64,000 bases of DNA from Leptospira paudalimensis (GCF_026151345.1 NZ_JAMQPR010000001.1:466231-530230); one strand, 5' to 3'. Counted from the stretch's first letter, positions 1 to 10,152 are shown. Program-made: numbers and translations. Notes: generated by a model from the sequence alone, not told the origin.

Positions 1-711
1 AGCAACTCTACGGAAAAATTCACCTGGGAAATTAGAATTTCCAATAAAACCACCTGTAAAAATTCGATAATTGTCTTTCGTTTGGGAACGTACCAGTTCC
101 CATTTTTTGGAAAATTGATAAACTGCTTCATTGGTAAGGATATGTTCGAGTCCACCTACACCTTTTACTTCTTCTGTTACATCTTTGTAGCGAATGGTTC
201 CCGTGACTGTAGAATAGGAAAAAGGGATGTCAGCTTGTACGAATTTTCCTTTTTCCATTAAAGGAAATTTTCCTTTGGAAATGGGAACATTGCCTCTACG
301 TGGTTTGTAATCCAGTTTGATTTCCCAATCACCATAGTTCATATAAAACGAATACACTCCGTTTTTATATTCCATCCAGTTTTCACCACTTCGTTGGTAA
401 AACTGTCCTTTTTTAAATTCATAGTCTTCTGCATCAAATTCGCGAGTGGAATAAAAGACAGGTTGTTCTTTGGTTTTTAACAGTAATGAGATTCCATTGT
501 TTAAGGAACCAGGACCAAAATTACTCACAAGAAAAGTTGCAAAGAGATTGTACTTTTCATTTCGAAAGGTAAAATTCCAACCTTGCAGATAACCTTCTTC
601 AGGGTAGTGTTGTGTTTTAAAATCTTCAGCAGAAAGGTTTTGGGATACACTTACAAAAACCAAAACAATCAATAGGAGGTTACCAATGTTACTCTTCCAT
701 CGCACCGCCAA
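1..711 (-). CDS. Secreted CrtC/Svf1-like lipocalin-fold protein, partial (3' end outside window)
   Basis: The reverse strand stays open from position 711 to the window edge, giving about 237 residues with the C-terminus missing. No ATG fits: the frame begins just after a TAG at 717-715, so I chose TTG at 711 (GTG at 705 is the alternative). Either start gives a signal peptide with a basic n-region, a hydrophobic core near residues 11-24 and an SQNLSA-type cleavage site. The mature part is rich in Tyr, Trp and Phe in alternating strands and contains GVGGLEH, which resembles the G-x-G-x-x-[ED]H patch of the hydroxyneurosporene synthase (CrtC)/Svf1 group. That family call is tentative. It lies 50 bases behind the 762-1136 gene, so the two are probably co-transcribed. 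Confidence 0.6.
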   Translation of the reverse strand, partial: MAVRWKSNIGNLLLIVLVFVSVSQNLSAEDFKTQHYPEEGYLQGWNFTFRNEKYNLFATFLVSNFGPGSLNNGISLLLKTKEQPVFYSTREFDAEDYEFKKGQFYQRSGENWMEYKNGVYSFYMNYGDWEIKLDYKPRRGNVPISKGKFPLMEKGKFVQADIPFSYSTVTGTIRYKDVTEEVKGVGGLEHILTNEAVYQFSKKWELVRSQTKDNYRIFTGGFIGNSNFPGEFFRRVA

Positions 712-761
712 AGACTAAATGGGCCTGAAAAAAGAAGCAAGGTTTTTCTTGGGGATTTCCT

Positions 762-1136
762 TTAAATGGATAAAAGAGTCGGAACGGAGATCGAATAGAG
801 ATCACCCAAACACACTAAAGAGAACACTGGGTGTTCTGTATTTCCAATTTGTCGTAAGCGCTCCCTTTCCTCGGCTATGCCATCCACATGGATCCAGGTT
901 TCCGTTTCCTCATGGGGTAAAATGCGGCAAGCTACTTGGTATTCAAACGGGCCTATCTTTGCAAAAAAGATTTGGACAGAGTTTGGATCAGAATCGGCAA
1001 GAAGTCGCCTAAATCCAAATTGTTTGGATTTGGTTTCCCCTCTCATTTCGTAATAATGGTTTAAAATCCTAAGGATATGTAAAAACTCTTCCTTTTTCGA
1101 AACCAATTCATGCCAGGATAAATCATTGTCATTCAT
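762..1136 (-). CDS. Small hypothetical protein (124 aa)
   Basis: I do not recognise this protein. The frame is open back to 1319, but the far part overlaps the start of the divergent gene at 1216. The ATG at 1136 leaves a 79-base divergent promoter gap and begins with a soluble, charged helix-like sequence (NDNDLSWHELVSKKEEFLHI). The rest is mixed alpha/beta with no signal peptide or membrane segment. It is followed 50 bases later by the secreted CrtC-like gene on the same strand. No clear Shine-Dalgarno sequence precedes the chosen start, so the start is uncertain. Confidence 0.5.
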   Translation of the reverse strand: MNDNDLSWHELVSKKEEFLHILRILNHYYEMRGETKSKQFGFRRLLADSDPNSVQIFFAKIGPFEYQVACRILPHEETETWIHVDGIAEERERLRQIGNTEHPVFSLVCLGDLYSISVPTLLSI

Positions 1137-1215
1137 ACCAAAGGGAGGTAAACGAGAGAGTGACTTGGTTCTCAAAAACGGATTCTCACTTGAAAAATAC
1201 TTTCCCCTATCCAAG

Positions 1216-1782
1216 ATGAACGAAACAGACATGGTCACGGAGATCTTAGAAATATTCTGGAAAGAGAAACTTCGGTTCGCCCAATACTGTTTTGATGAAT
1301 TGGCTAAAATGAATGCCAAATCCTTCCAAGAAAAAGGGAAAACCGGAAAATCACCCCTTTGGGTGTTAAACCAAATGGTATCCTATGACAAAACCTTTCG
1401 GTTTTATTTGCCCATCTCACTCAAACTCAGTAGCTTTTTCTTTTTCCATAGTTTCAAAGACCAGGAAATCGAAAAGGATTTGGAAACCATACGTGATCGT
1501 TATACTCCTCCTGCATTTCCAAGTCATTTTTGGGAAATTCACATTACGGAAGCCAACCAATTAAAAATTAATGCAAATGATCCTTTTGTAGTCGAACATT
1601 GTGAATCCTGGAAAGAAGTTTTACTCCAATTAGAAGCGAAACTTTCTCTTGTTTCTGAATCGGACGCATATAGAAAAAGATATACATCCTTCACTGGAAT
1701 CCATACCATTTCAGGAGCGATCAATAATTCGACAGAGTTCTGTCATTATATTTGGAATCGTTATTTAGGCAGTTCAAATTAA
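1216..1782 (+). CDS. Hypothetical protein, possibly DinB-like four-helix fold
   Basis: This is a 188-residue soluble protein, apparently all-helical and without a signal peptide. The frame is open from 1126, but ATG at 1216 avoids overlap with the divergent gene at 1136. Near the C-terminus, spaced His residues appear in a helix pattern (HTISGAINNSTEFCHYIWN), with an earlier HITEANQL segment. This arrangement recalls the metal-binding His triad of DinB/YfiT-type proteins, but I cannot assign it firmly. It ends 46 bases before icd, which has its own ribosome binding site. Confidence 0.55.
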   Translation: MNETDMVTEILEIFWKEKLRFAQYCFDELAKMNAKSFQEKGKTGKSPLWVLNQMVSYDKTFRFYLPISLKLSSFFFFHSFKDQEIEKDLETIRDRYTPPAFPSHFWEIHITEANQLKINANDPFVVEHCESWKEVLLQLEAKLSLVSESDAYRKRYTSFTGIHTISGAINNSTEFCHYIWNRYLGSSN

Positions 1783-1828
1783 GTCTTATAATTTTTAAGT
1801 TAAAATAGTATGAGTTTAGGAGAAATCA

Positions 1829-3040
1829 ATGGGAAAAATTAAAGTAAAAACACCGTTAGTCGAGTTAGACGGCGATGAAATGACAAGAATCATCTGGAAA
1901 GAAATCAAAGATCGTTTCATTCACCCTTACTTAGATATTACATTAGAGTATTATGATCTCGGTGTAGAATATCGTGATAAAACGGATGACCAAGTAACTG
2001 TTGATTCTGCTAATGCAATCAAAAAACACGGTGTTGGTGTGAAGTGTGCGACAATCACTCCAAATGCTGACCGGGTAAAAGAATACAATTTAAAACAAGA
2101 GTGGAAATCACCTAACGGAACAATCCGTGCAATTTTAGATGGAACTGTATTTCGTAAACCAATCATTATCAAAAACATTCCAGCGGCTGTTAATTCTTGG
2201 AAAAAACCAATCGCGATTGGTCGTCATGCATACGGTGACATCTATCGTGATGTAGAGATTCTTGTAGATGGTCCAGGAAAAGTAGAACTCGTTTATACAG
2301 ACGCATCTGGAAAAGAAAAACAAAGACTGTTAGTAAATGAATTTAAAGGTGCAGGTGTGGCTCTTGCAATGCACAACTTGGATGAGTCTATTAAGTCTTT
2401 TGCAAAAGCATGTTTCACATATGCATTATCTGAAAAAATCAGCATCTGGTTTGCGACAAAAGATACCATTTCAAAAAAATACCATGCTCGTTTCCGTGAT
2501 ATCTTTGATACGATGGCAAAAGAACAAGAATCTGCAATGAAAGCTGCAGGTATCACATACAGTTATTACCTCATTGATGATGCAGTTGCACAAATCATGA
2601 AAAACGAGGGTGGTCAACTTTGGGCTCTCATGAACTATGATGGTGACGTGATGAGTGATATGGTTGCTTCTGGTTTTGGATCTCTTGGACTTATGACTTC
2701 TGTTCTTGTATCTCCAGATGGAAAATACGAATACGAAGCAGCTCACGGAACTGTGACACGTCACTACCGTAAGTACCAAAAAGGGGAAACTACTTCTACA
2801 AACTCAGTAGCATCTATTTTTGCTTGGACAGGTGCACTTGCAAAACGTGGAGAACTCGACGGAACTCCAGATGTAGTGAATTTTGCTCACAAATTAGAAG
2901 AGGCAATCATCGAAACAATTGAAGGGGGAGAAATGACAAAAGATCTACTTTCTCTTTCAACGGCAGCAAAAAAGACAGAATTGGATACGTTCCAATTCAT
3001 GGAAGCTGTACAAAAACGTTTGGATGCTAAACTCAAATAA
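1829..3040 (+). CDS. icd: NADP-dependent isocitrate dehydrogenase
   Basis: This 403-residue enzyme would oxidatively decarboxylate isocitrate to 2-oxoglutarate in the TCA cycle and supply NADPH. It belongs to the eukaryote-like (subfamily II) homodimeric group. It has the N-terminal GDEMTR motif at residues 15-20, the [14 protein letters not shown] substrate loop near residue 95, and the [13 protein letters not shown] cofactor region near residue 302. Its length is normal for the group. An AGGAG Shine-Dalgarno sequence lies a few bases upstream of ATG 1829. A strong intrinsic terminator follows at 3051, so the gene is probably a single transcription unit. Confidence 0.95.
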   Translation: MGKIKVKTPLVELDGDEMTRIIWKEIKDRFIHPYLDITLEYYDLGVEYRDKTDDQVTVDSANAIKKHGVGVKCATITPNADRVKEYNLKQEWKSPNGTIRAILDGTVFRKPIIIKNIPAAVNSWKKPIAIGRHAYGDIYRDVEILVDGPGKVELVYTDASGKEKQRLLVNEFKGAGVALAMHNLDESIKSFAKACFTYALSEKISIWFATKDTISKKYHARFRDIFDTMAKEQESAMKAAGITYSYYLIDDAVAQIMKNEGGQLWALMNYDGDVMSDMVASGFGSLGLMTSVLVSPDGKYEYEAAHGTVTRHYRKYQKGETTSTNSVASIFAWTGALAKRGELDGTPDVVNFAHKLEEAIIETIEGGEMTKDLLSLSTAAKKTELDTFQFMEAVQKRLDAKLK

Positions 3041-3050
3041 ACAAAACAAT

Positions 3051-3085
3051 TCACCCTGTCTTTTGGCAGGGTGATTTTCTTTATT
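3051..3085 (+). terminator. Intrinsic terminator of icd
   Basis: An 8-base perfect stem, TCACCCTG (3051-3058) and CAGGGTGA (3067-3074), with an 8-base loop, is followed by a T-rich run. It sits 11 bases after the icd stop codon. Confidence 0.85.
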
Positions 3086-3125
3086 TTCTTGCCTTCTTTC
3101 TTTTTCCTTATCCAATAAACATTCC

Positions 3126-4406
3126 ATGACAAACGAATCCAAGTCTTTACTCGATAGTTTTATGGATTGGTATTTGGTAGAACTTCCCAAAATTGATTCT
3201 CCCGCTGTTTTATTCCATTCTTATATTCAATACTTACAATCTTTAGGTTTTGATATCATGAGAGGGAATATGGGAACAAAAACTTTACACCCTCAAGTAG
3301 AGACGTTGGCTTATCTTTGGGCACCAAATTCTCAAAAAGAACTATTTGATGTTCAGGTGAATTCTTTATTCCATTCGAGTTTGTTTTACGAATTTCCAGA
3401 TTCTTCTATTCGGGTCACCAAATTTAGATTAGGTTCTATTCAGTCTTCTCAATTTACAGCAAGTCCCATTCATTATGTTTTAACTGCCAAAAAAACTTAT
3501 TATTATCAGTTTGATCCCGAGAAAAAAGGAGAATATCCGTATCCTATATTGGAAGAATTAGCACCATTGGGCGGAACCGGGTATCTTGCCGTTCCTGTCA
3601 TCCAAAAAGGGAATAGTTATGCTTTCTTAAGTTTATTAACGAAAAAACCAAATGGATTTAATGAAACAGAAGTAGATTTTTTAACAAAATCTTTAAACCT
3701 GATTGCACTGAAATGGTGGACTTTTATCCAATCAGAGCTCACAGAATCCTTACTCAGTATTTATTTAGGGAAAAGAACTGGTTCAACGGTATACTCTGGT
3801 AAAATCTATTTAGGTGAGTTAGAGAATATACAATCAGTAATTTGGTTTTCAGATATTCGAAATTATTCTGGCATAAGTGAAACCCTTCCACCTGAAGAAG
3901 TTATCAAGTTATTAAATGATTATTTTGGTGTAGCGATTCCTCAAATTGAAAGATTTGGGGGAGAAGTGTTAAAGTTGTTAGGGGATGGTGTCCTTGCAGT
4001 ATTTCCCTACAATGAGAAAAACAAATTGGTTGTAGGCAAAAAAGTGTTACTCGCAATTCGTAAGTTAGGTGAATTGTTAACGCAATTAAACCAAGAAAGA
4101 GAAAAAGAGGGTAAAATTTCAATCCATCATGGTGTCGGTTTGCATTCTGGTGAAATCTTGTATGGAAATATCGGATCTATGGATCGTTTGGATTTTACTG
4201 TGATTGGAGAAGCTGTTAATTTGACGAGTCGAATCGCCGGAATGTGTGGTGAGTTAGGAAAAGCAGTCCTTGCCTCCGAAAATTTAGCTAAACAAATTCC
4301 GGTTAGGTGGGAAGAATTAGGCGAACATAAATTGAAAGGAATCAGCTCTCCGAAAAAAATTTATGCGATTTCGGAGAAGAAAAAATCAGTTCGTGAATCG
4401 AACTAG
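3126..4406 (+). CDS. Class III adenylate cyclase with N-terminal GAF-like sensor
   Basis: This 426-residue protein is predicted to make cAMP in the cytoplasm. Residues of about 1-200 form a GAF-like sensory region. The C-terminal half (about 235-415) is a class III cyclase domain with both metal-binding Asp motifs (FSDIRNYS and LLGDG), the adenine-specifying Lys in GGEVLKLLGDG, a Thr in DFTVIGEAVN, and the following NLTSRI Asn/Arg transition-state residues. The catalytic set looks complete, so activity is expected. There is no membrane segment or signal peptide. It begins 40 bases after the icd terminator and converges on the glycosyltransferase at 4427. No clear Shine-Dalgarno sequence was seen. 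Confidence 0.9.
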   Translation: MTNESKSLLDSFMDWYLVELPKIDSPAVLFHSYIQYLQSLGFDIMRGNMGTKTLHPQVETLAYLWAPNSQKELFDVQVNSLFHSSLFYEFPDSSIRVTKFRLGSIQSSQFTASPIHYVLTAKKTYYYQFDPEKKGEYPYPILEELAPLGGTGYLAVPVIQKGNSYAFLSLLTKKPNGFNETEVDFLTKSLNLIALKWWTFIQSELTESLLSIYLGKRTGSTVYSGKIYLGELENIQSVIWFSDIRNYSGISETLPPEEVIKLLNDYFGVAIPQIERFGGEVLKLLGDGVLAVFPYNEKNKLVVGKKVLLAIRKLGELLTQLNQEREKEGKISIHHGVGLHSGEILYGNIGSMDRLDFTVIGEAVNLTSRIAGMCGELGKAVLASENLAKQIPVRWEELGEHKLKGISSPKKIYAISEKKKSVRESN

Positions 4407-4426
4407 TCATTTTTTTTGGTGTATTA

Positions 4427-5146
4427 TTATCTAATATTTCTATATTTCCAAAGCGAATACAATACTGCTAAACTGTCTTTAAAGAAGCTGAATTTAGATT
4501 CAGGAATTTGATTCCAATCGATAGGAAATTCGGATATCTTGAATTGATTTCTATAAAATAAAACAAGTAATTGAGTATCCCATAACCAGCGTAAGTCGGT
4601 AATTTTTGGCTTTAATTCTTCGTAAATTGATTTTTTGAATATTTTACATCCACATTGTGGGTCATAAATTTGAATTTTGAAAATTTGATTAAAGTAGAAC
4701 GAAAACATCCGATTTGCAATGTGTCTATAGAATGATTTTGATACTTTTCGGCCTAACATTGGGATCCGTGATCCGATTACCAAGTCTACTTCTTTATGAT
4801 TGTTTATGTAATTCCAGATTCTCTCCACTTCGTAAGCAGGAGTTGCTCCATCAGCATCAATAAATCCTAAATAATTCCCTTTTGATTTAGAGAGTCCAAA
4901 TGATATGGCACCGCCTTTTCCTAAATTGATCTCATAATGAAAAAGTTGCAACTTTGGATTGGATAAAAATAGCTCTAATTTTTTTTGTAGTTTATGAAAT
5001 TCACTTGTTGGACTACCATCATCAACGATGATAAAATCAATATTCGGATGAAATTGAAAATGATTGATCAAAGTTTCGATATAGTTTGGTAATCGATTCA
5101 ATTCTCGATAACAAGGGATCACGATACTTAAGTGATTGTTTTTCAT
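4427..5146 (-). CDS. Family 2 glycosyltransferase, dolichyl/polyprenyl-phosphate glucosyltransferase-like
   Basis: This 239-residue GT-A enzyme starts with the typical LSIVIPCYRE strand, followed by the VDDGSP nucleotide-binding motif and DADGATP, the DxD-type metal site. GSRIPMLGRKVSKS and DPQCGCKIFKK match the ALG5/DPG-synthase branch, which moves glucose from UDP-glucose to a lipid phosphate. No C-terminal membrane anchor is seen, so it would act at the inner membrane surface. The acceptor is not evident. It lies 89 bases downstream of the secreted-protein gene at 5236-6075 on the same strand. Confidence 0.85.
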   Translation of the reverse strand: MKNNHLSIVIPCYRELNRLPNYIETLINHFQFHPNIDFIIVDDGSPTSEFHKLQKKLELFLSNPKLQLFHYEINLGKGGAISFGLSKSKGNYLGFIDADGATPAYEVERIWNYINNHKEVDLVIGSRIPMLGRKVSKSFYRHIANRMFSFYFNQIFKIQIYDPQCGCKIFKKSIYEELKPKITDLRWLWDTQLLVLFYRNQFKISEFPIDWNQIPESKFSFFKDSLAVLYSLWKYRNIR

Positions 5147-5235
5147 ATTCTGAGGGAGAAATACTTTTCTCCCTTGATAGTTCTTTGTGGGTTTGTTCTA
5201 ATTTCAAGTCATTTATCATTCATGGAAAAAAGATA

Positions 5236-6075
5236 CTAACGAACAATAACCCATTTCCCTGCAATCCGACTTAAATAAACGGGAATTGCTGCACCTTTTT
5301 TGGAAGTGATAATCGGATCTCCTTTTTTATTTGTAATTTCAAGAATTTGATTGTTACAGAGTAATTTAAACCGAATTTCAGATGGATTGAGTTTCCATGT
5401 GGATCCGATAGATTTTGTCATTCCTTGGATTGATTTTAATTCATCGGCTTCATTATAAGGATAGTATCTAACTTCCGATGTATCTTTTGCTCGAAAGGAA
5501 GTCGCAGACAAAATCTTTTTTGCATCTTTTGTATTGAGCACTTGAGTGAAGTCTTTTAAAAAAGAAATAGCGGAATCCTCCAATTCTTTTGATAGATTTA
5601 AACTTTCTGCTTGTTTCCACAACTCACTTGGTGGCGAGAAGGGGGTTTGAAACGGAATTTCGATCCATAAACCCATTTGTTTTGGATTTGATTGGTTGTG
5701 TTCGACTTTTTCTAATAAAACACCTTCATCAGGGAACTGGCCTTTCTGACCAATGATGAGTTTTACCTCAGCTTCACTTGGTAATCCTGAGGTTTGTTTT
5801 TTATTTTGTTTTCGTTCTGAGAATCGGATTCTAATTTTATTATCGCTAGGTAAGATCCAATAGTTAATATCAGCTTGTCCTGATGAATCCTCATTGGATA
5901 AACCACTCCGCACATCATATCCATTCACTTGTATTTCTAAATTTACGGAGTAATTTTTATAAGTAATAATATAATAACCTTCTTTAGGTGGACCTGGTGG
6001 TAAGGGTTTGTCTTCCGATAAAATTGGTTGTAAGGTTAAAATCGATAAGAGTAACAAAGTTGCGATTCGTTTCAT
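5236..6075 (-). CDS. Secreted/periplasmic protein of unknown function
   Basis: This 279-residue protein has a clear Sec signal peptide at residues 1-20 (basic MKR start, Leu-rich core, cleavage near ILS-ED). The mature region is soluble, with a Pro-rich start (DKPLPPGPP). Its C-terminal half ends in repeated basic/hydrophobic strands. I do not recognise the family. A GGAGA ribosome binding site precedes ATG 6075. It may share a transcript with the downstream glycosyltransferase, but the 89-base gap leaves this open. Confidence 0.75.
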   Translation of the reverse strand: MKRIATLLLLSILTLQPILSEDKPLPPGPPKEGYYIITYKNYSVNLEIQVNGYDVRSGLSNEDSSGQADINYWILPSDNKIRIRFSERKQNKKQTSGLPSEAEVKLIIGQKGQFPDEGVLLEKVEHNQSNPKQMGLWIEIPFQTPFSPPSELWKQAESLNLSKELEDSAISFLKDFTQVLNTKDAKKILSATSFRAKDTSEVRYYPYNEADELKSIQGMTKSIGSTWKLNPSEIRFKLLCNNQILEITNKKGDPIITSKKGAAIPVYLSRIAGKWVIVR

Positions 6076-6186
6076 TCTTTAGTCTCCATGAATGGTAAGG
6101 GAGAATTTTACTGAAACACTAAGTAATTGTCGATGTAAAAAATTGATAGAACAAGAAATCTGAGTGGTGTACATGATTTTTTATCG

Positions 6187-6942
6187 TTATGGAAGGAATT
6201 TTTTTCCATTTCGATCAAAGAAAAAATTGGTTTGGCAAACGTTACAATGGAATCTTCCATATTTTTTGGCAGGGATCGGGTGGTTACAAGAAGGGCAAAG
6301 AACCGTTTTGTTTTGGAATGTAGTTAATCTTAAATTATGTTCCAGTCTATCTAGATACTTGTGGTGGACAAATCCATTTGCAAGGATCATTCCAAAGAAA
6401 AAAGCCACTACTTGGCCCGCATAGGCACTTCGGATTTCAGTATGGAGTTCTACCAAATACAAGTATCCTTGGATGAGAATCCAGATGCTCAAACTAAAGT
6501 AGATGGGTAAATCATTGAATGCTATTTTTTCAAATACCATTGTACTTTTTACTTTGGGAAAAAACACAAAATACATTCCTAAAAAGCCTGAAATCACACC
6601 AGAAGTTCCCACAACAGGTACGATGGAGTTCATGTGGAATAAAAAGTAAGTGAGATTTGTAAGGATTCCAAAGAACATAAATAAAAAGAAAAAATTGAGA
6701 GGGCCGATTACATCTTCAATATTGTCAGCAAACATGTACAAGTAGATGGCATTTGTTGTCCATTCCACGAAGGAAGAATTAAAAAAGAAAGAAGAGAATA
6801 AACTAAAACCAAATTCTTTTTTGGGAGTAAACGCATAAGTGTTATTTGTATCTAAAAACTGAGTACATAGAGTGATGACTATTAAGCAGAAAGTGATAAT
6901 TGGGAATCGAAATTTCTGATTTGCTTTTTCAAATACAAACAT
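6187..6942 (-). CDS. Rhomboid-fold membrane protein with C-terminal zinc ribbon, likely protease-dead
   Basis: This 251-residue protein has six predicted membrane segments in rhomboid order and the serine loop GTSGVISGFLG (Ser114). Two normally conserved catalytic positions differ. The HxxxN motif of helix 2 reads EWTTN (Glu60, with Asn64 retained), and the His of the last helix reads AGQVVAFFFG (Gln177). A four-Cys zinc ribbon follows (CPSC 216-219, CNVC 233-236). Rhomboids cut transmembrane substrates with a Ser-His dyad. Without the His, this is more likely a binding or chaperone pseudoenzyme. The fold is confident; the loss of activity is inference. Confidence 0.8.
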   Translation of the reverse strand: MFVFEKANQKFRFPIITFCLIVITLCTQFLDTNNTYAFTPKKEFGFSLFSSFFFNSSFVEWTTNAIYLYMFADNIEDVIGPLNFFFLFMFFGILTNLTYFLFHMNSIVPVVGTSGVISGFLGMYFVFFPKVKSTMVFEKIAFNDLPIYFSLSIWILIQGYLYLVELHTEIRSAYAGQVVAFFFGMILANGFVHHKYLDRLEHNLRLTTFQNKTVLCPSCNHPIPAKKYGRFHCNVCQTNFFFDRNGKKFLP

Positions 6943-7037
6943 TGTGAATGATGAGTCTCCATTCCTAATGAAAACTTCTTTGTTTCGTTTGGCAATTCCT
7001 TTTTACTTGCAGCTGTTAGATTGTGTTTTCTATTTTT

Positions 7038-8879
7038 CTAGAACCATAAATAAAAGAAGAATGTCAAACCTAGTAAAATTCCATACAACCACTCATCTCG
7101 TTTGTGAAATACAGAAATGAGGTTTTGTTTTGGTGATTTTTTACGATAGGTAAGTATTGAAGAAAAGATAAAAAAATGTAAAAATCCGAATATCGCAATT
7201 AGGAATTTATGATTTGGGAATTGGACTCGTAAAACAATAAGGAGAAAAAATAGGATGAAAAATATGAAAAAACCATTTAAATTCAAATACCGATTTTGTT
7301 TTTGTTGGTTTTGATTCAATGAATTGAAGTTAAAAAGTCCATGGAGTGAATTTTCATTATGATTCTTTTTGTATTGAAAGTATGCGACGAGAGCCAGTAG
7401 AAAAAAAGCAAAGTGAAAGATCAGAAAGACTCGGTGCAAAAAATTCAATTCTTCACCAAACGTAAGTTTAATGAAAATAGGTGCATAGTTTGTATATAGA
7501 TAGGGGCTTAATAGGGAAAGGAAAGGAGTGAGAAGGATTGTCCCGCAGATTGCTTTGGTGTTGATTTTAACATTAAAAATTCCAAGTAAAAAAACAACAA
7601 GTAGAGCAGGTGTGAAGTGAGAACTTTGATTGGATAACTCAATAAAGAAATTTTTCTTAGAATTGGGATCAATGAGAACGATTGCAAACACTGTTACCAA
7701 AAAAGAAAATAATAAGAGAAACATTCTTCCCGATTTCATTTGTCTTTCATCAGAAAGTGATTTCCCGTTTTTTTCAAAGAGGGGTTTGTAAAAATCAATG
7801 GTGAATAATGTTGCTGCTGAATGTAACATGGAATCAATGCTCGAAAAGATTGCTCCCAATAATCCTGCAAGGATGACTCCGATGAGTCCGTAACCTACGG
7901 GAACAACCAATACAACCAATTTGGAAAAAGCTTCATCAGGAGCTATATTTGTCGTTTCTCCTAGAGAAAACCAAATTTGATACGCAGCAATCCCAGTTAA
8001 GATCGAAAAAAAAGGAACTGTGAGTTTTAATAGCCCACCCACCAATATCCCATAACGCGCTTCTCTTAGTGATTTTCCACCTAATGTCCTTTGTACGACG
8101 TATTGATTCGTATTCCAATAAAAGGTATGCAATATAAATAACCCACTCAGTGCACCAGTCCAAGGAAGTGTAGGGTGGTTTGGAGGTAAGTATAAATTCA
8201 TTTTACTGAGTCCGTCCATTCTACCTTCTTCTTTTGCAAAAAGTTCAAGTAAACCACCAACTTCAGGTCTTGAAATCGAAAGATAGGCGAGTACAATCCC
8301 AGATGCTAAAATTAAAAAGGTTTGGATGACATCTGTGTATACTACTGATTTTAGTCCACCAAACCAAGTGTAGATGGTAGAAGTAAATGCAATCCAAATG
8401 ACAAGTTCCGTGTAAGTAACCGACAGACCCAGGTTTTGTAAAAATGGTAAAAAACTACGAGCTCCGATGTACAAAGCACCAGTCAGTTGTATGGTAATGA
8501 GAATGAGTGAGATTGCTGAGTAGATCTTTCCAGTTTCTTTTCCAAACTTATCCTGCAAAAATTGAGAAAGAGTAAAAAACTTTTTCCTTCGGAAGAGTGG
8601 TAAAAATACAAAGGCCAAAAGTACAATTGCCGGAATGGAACCAAATTCATAATGGCTTTGAGCGAACCCAACAGAAAAACCGATGCCGAGCATCCCGACC
8701 AAATGGTTAGCTGAAATATTGGTGCCAAATAGAGAACCCGCAATCCCCCACCAGGGTAGGCTTCTTCCACCGAGAAAATAATCCTTTGATGAGGACTCTT
8801 TTCTCCCTGCAACCATACCAATCCCGAGCACAAGTAGGAAGGTAAACCCAAAGAAAAAGATATCAATTGTTGTGATCAT
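7038..8879 (-). CDS. Sodium:solute symporter family (SSS/SLC5) transporter
   Basis: This 613-residue inner-membrane carrier has about 14 hydrophobic helices. SSS hallmarks include the early KDYFLGGRSLPWWGIAGS segment, the following GTNISANHLVG, and FGGLKSVVYTDVIQ. These proteins couple solute uptake to sodium; sugar, inositol and nucleoside carriers share this pattern and the substrate cannot be read from sequence. It is longer than the usual 500-550 residues because of an extra C-terminal membrane region of about 100 residues. It is transcribed divergently from the monooxygenase gene at 8989 across a 109-base gap. Confidence 0.9.
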   Translation of the reverse strand: MITTIDIFFFGFTFLLVLGIGMVAGRKESSSKDYFLGGRSLPWWGIAGSLFGTNISANHLVGMLGIGFSVGFAQSHYEFGSIPAIVLLAFVFLPLFRRKKFFTLSQFLQDKFGKETGKIYSAISLILITIQLTGALYIGARSFLPFLQNLGLSVTYTELVIWIAFTSTIYTWFGGLKSVVYTDVIQTFLILASGIVLAYLSISRPEVGGLLELFAKEEGRMDGLSKMNLYLPPNHPTLPWTGALSGLFILHTFYWNTNQYVVQRTLGGKSLREARYGILVGGLLKLTVPFFSILTGIAAYQIWFSLGETTNIAPDEAFSKLVVLVVPVGYGLIGVILAGLLGAIFSSIDSMLHSAATLFTIDFYKPLFEKNGKSLSDERQMKSGRMFLLLFSFLVTVFAIVLIDPNSKKNFFIELSNQSSHFTPALLVVFLLGIFNVKINTKAICGTILLTPFLSLLSPYLYTNYAPIFIKLTFGEELNFLHRVFLIFHFAFFLLALVAYFQYKKNHNENSLHGLFNFNSLNQNQQKQNRYLNLNGFFIFFILFFLLIVLRVQFPNHKFLIAIFGFLHFFIFSSILTYRKKSPKQNLISVFHKRDEWLYGILLGLTFFFYLWF

Positions 8880-8988
8880 AGACGGGAATAGAACCGCCAG
8901 AATCGATTGTTTCTAAAAATAATGCAAGCGATAGATTTTTTGAAATCCCTCTTGTCGTTTCTTGGTATCTCGGTTTCTATTGGCAACA

Positions 8989-10152
8989 ATGAATCCGATT
9001 CCCAAAGCACCCGCCATTCGATCCGAAGACACTTCTGTGGAAGTTGCCTGGTTTTGTGACCTATGCAATGGAGATTATGAATTTTTAGGAGTTCCTGATG
9101 GGAACTTACGTTCTAGTTTCGAACATTGTGCCGACATCATCCGCATAGCAGATGAGTTGGGGTATCAAAATATTCTATTACCTTCCTCTTACCAAACAGG
9201 ACAAGATACATTAACATTTGCTGCTGCGGCCTCTCAGTTTACAAAACAAATTTCTCTCCTAACAGCGATTCGGTGTGGGGAAATCCATCCTCCCATGCTT
9301 GCAAGAACCCTTTCCACTTTGGATCATATGCTAAAGGGAAGGCTTAATATCAACATCATCTCTTCTGACTTACCTGGTACTGTCCGCGATTCCAAAACGA
9401 GATATGAAATTTCAAAAGAAGTGATCCAAATCTTACAACAAGGTTGGACAAGAGATCACATCAACTTCCAAGGAAAACATTACCAATTGGATTTATCTGC
9501 TGATCCAGTGAAGTCTTACCAAACAAATGGTGGTCCCTTACTTTACTTTGGTGGGATTTCAGAAGATGCACGAGCATTATGTGCTGAGTTTTGTGATGTG
9601 TTTTTGATGTGGCCTGAAACGGAAGAAAGACTTGCTGATACGATGAAAGACTTAAGTGAGCGTGCAGTTAGTTTTGGGCGTAAAATTGATTTTGGTTTAC
9701 GGATCCATTTGATTGTGAGGGACACTGAAAAGGAAGCAAAAGATGCCGCTAAAAGTCTGTTATCAAAATTGAATATGGAAAGAGCTAGTGATATCAAACA
9801 TAGAGCACTTGATTCCAATTCTGCAGGTGTTTTGCGCCAAGATGAACTTCGTAAGTCCGCTGATTCAGATTTGTTCATTGAACCTATGATATGGTCAGGG
9901 ATTGGACTAGCACGATCTGGTTGTGGTTCTGCGATTGTGGGAACACCCGAACAAGTGTATGAAAAAATCCAAAGGTACATCCAGATGGGAATCCGCGCAT
10001 TTATTTTTTCCGGTTATCCACTCATAGAGGAATCAAAACTATTCGCGAACAAAGTGTTACCAAAATTAAAAACAGTGAATTTTGCAGAAGCACAAGGAAG
10101 GAAACCCAAGGGTATTCCTGTCACACCTCTGACAACAGGAGAAAGAAAATAA
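8989..10152 (+). CDS. LLM-class flavin-dependent monooxygenase (alkanesulfonate monooxygenase-like)
   Basis: This 387-residue bacterial-luciferase-like enzyme has the SsuD-type features [16 protein letters not shown], the [20 protein letters not shown] stretch, GRLNINIIS and the C-terminal AIVGTPEQV motif. Relatives use FMNH2 and oxygen to oxidise sulfonates or similar small substrates. The frame extends to a TTG at 8962, but ATG 8989 starts at the family-typical point. Its TAA overlaps the ATG of the aldo/keto reductase by one base (TAATG), indicating translational coupling. The substrate is unknown. No flavin reductase is adjacent. Confidence 0.88.
   Translation: MNPIPKAPAIRSEDTSVEVAWFCDLCNGDYEFLGVPDGNLRSSFEHCADIIRIADELGYQNILLPSSYQTGQDTLTFAAAASQFTKQISLLTAIRCGEIHPPMLARTLSTLDHMLKGRLNINIISSDLPGTVRDSKTRYEISKEVIQILQQGWTRDHINFQGKHYQLDLSADPVKSYQTNGGPLLYFGGISEDARALCAEFCDVFLMWPETEERLADTMKDLSERAVSFGRKIDFGLRIHLIVRDTEKEAKDAAKSLLSKLNMERASDIKHRALDSNSAGVLRQDELRKSADSDLFIEPMIWSGIGLARSGCGSAIVGTPEQVYEKIQRYIQMGIRAFIFSGYPLIEESKLFANKVLPKLKTVNFAEAQGRKPKGIPVTPLTTGERK

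Noticed and set aside
1137..1319. N-terminal extensions of the two genes at 762 and 1216
   Set aside because: Using the longest frames would make the two divergent genes overlap by almost 200 bases. Internal ATGs remove the conflict and leave a normal promoter gap.
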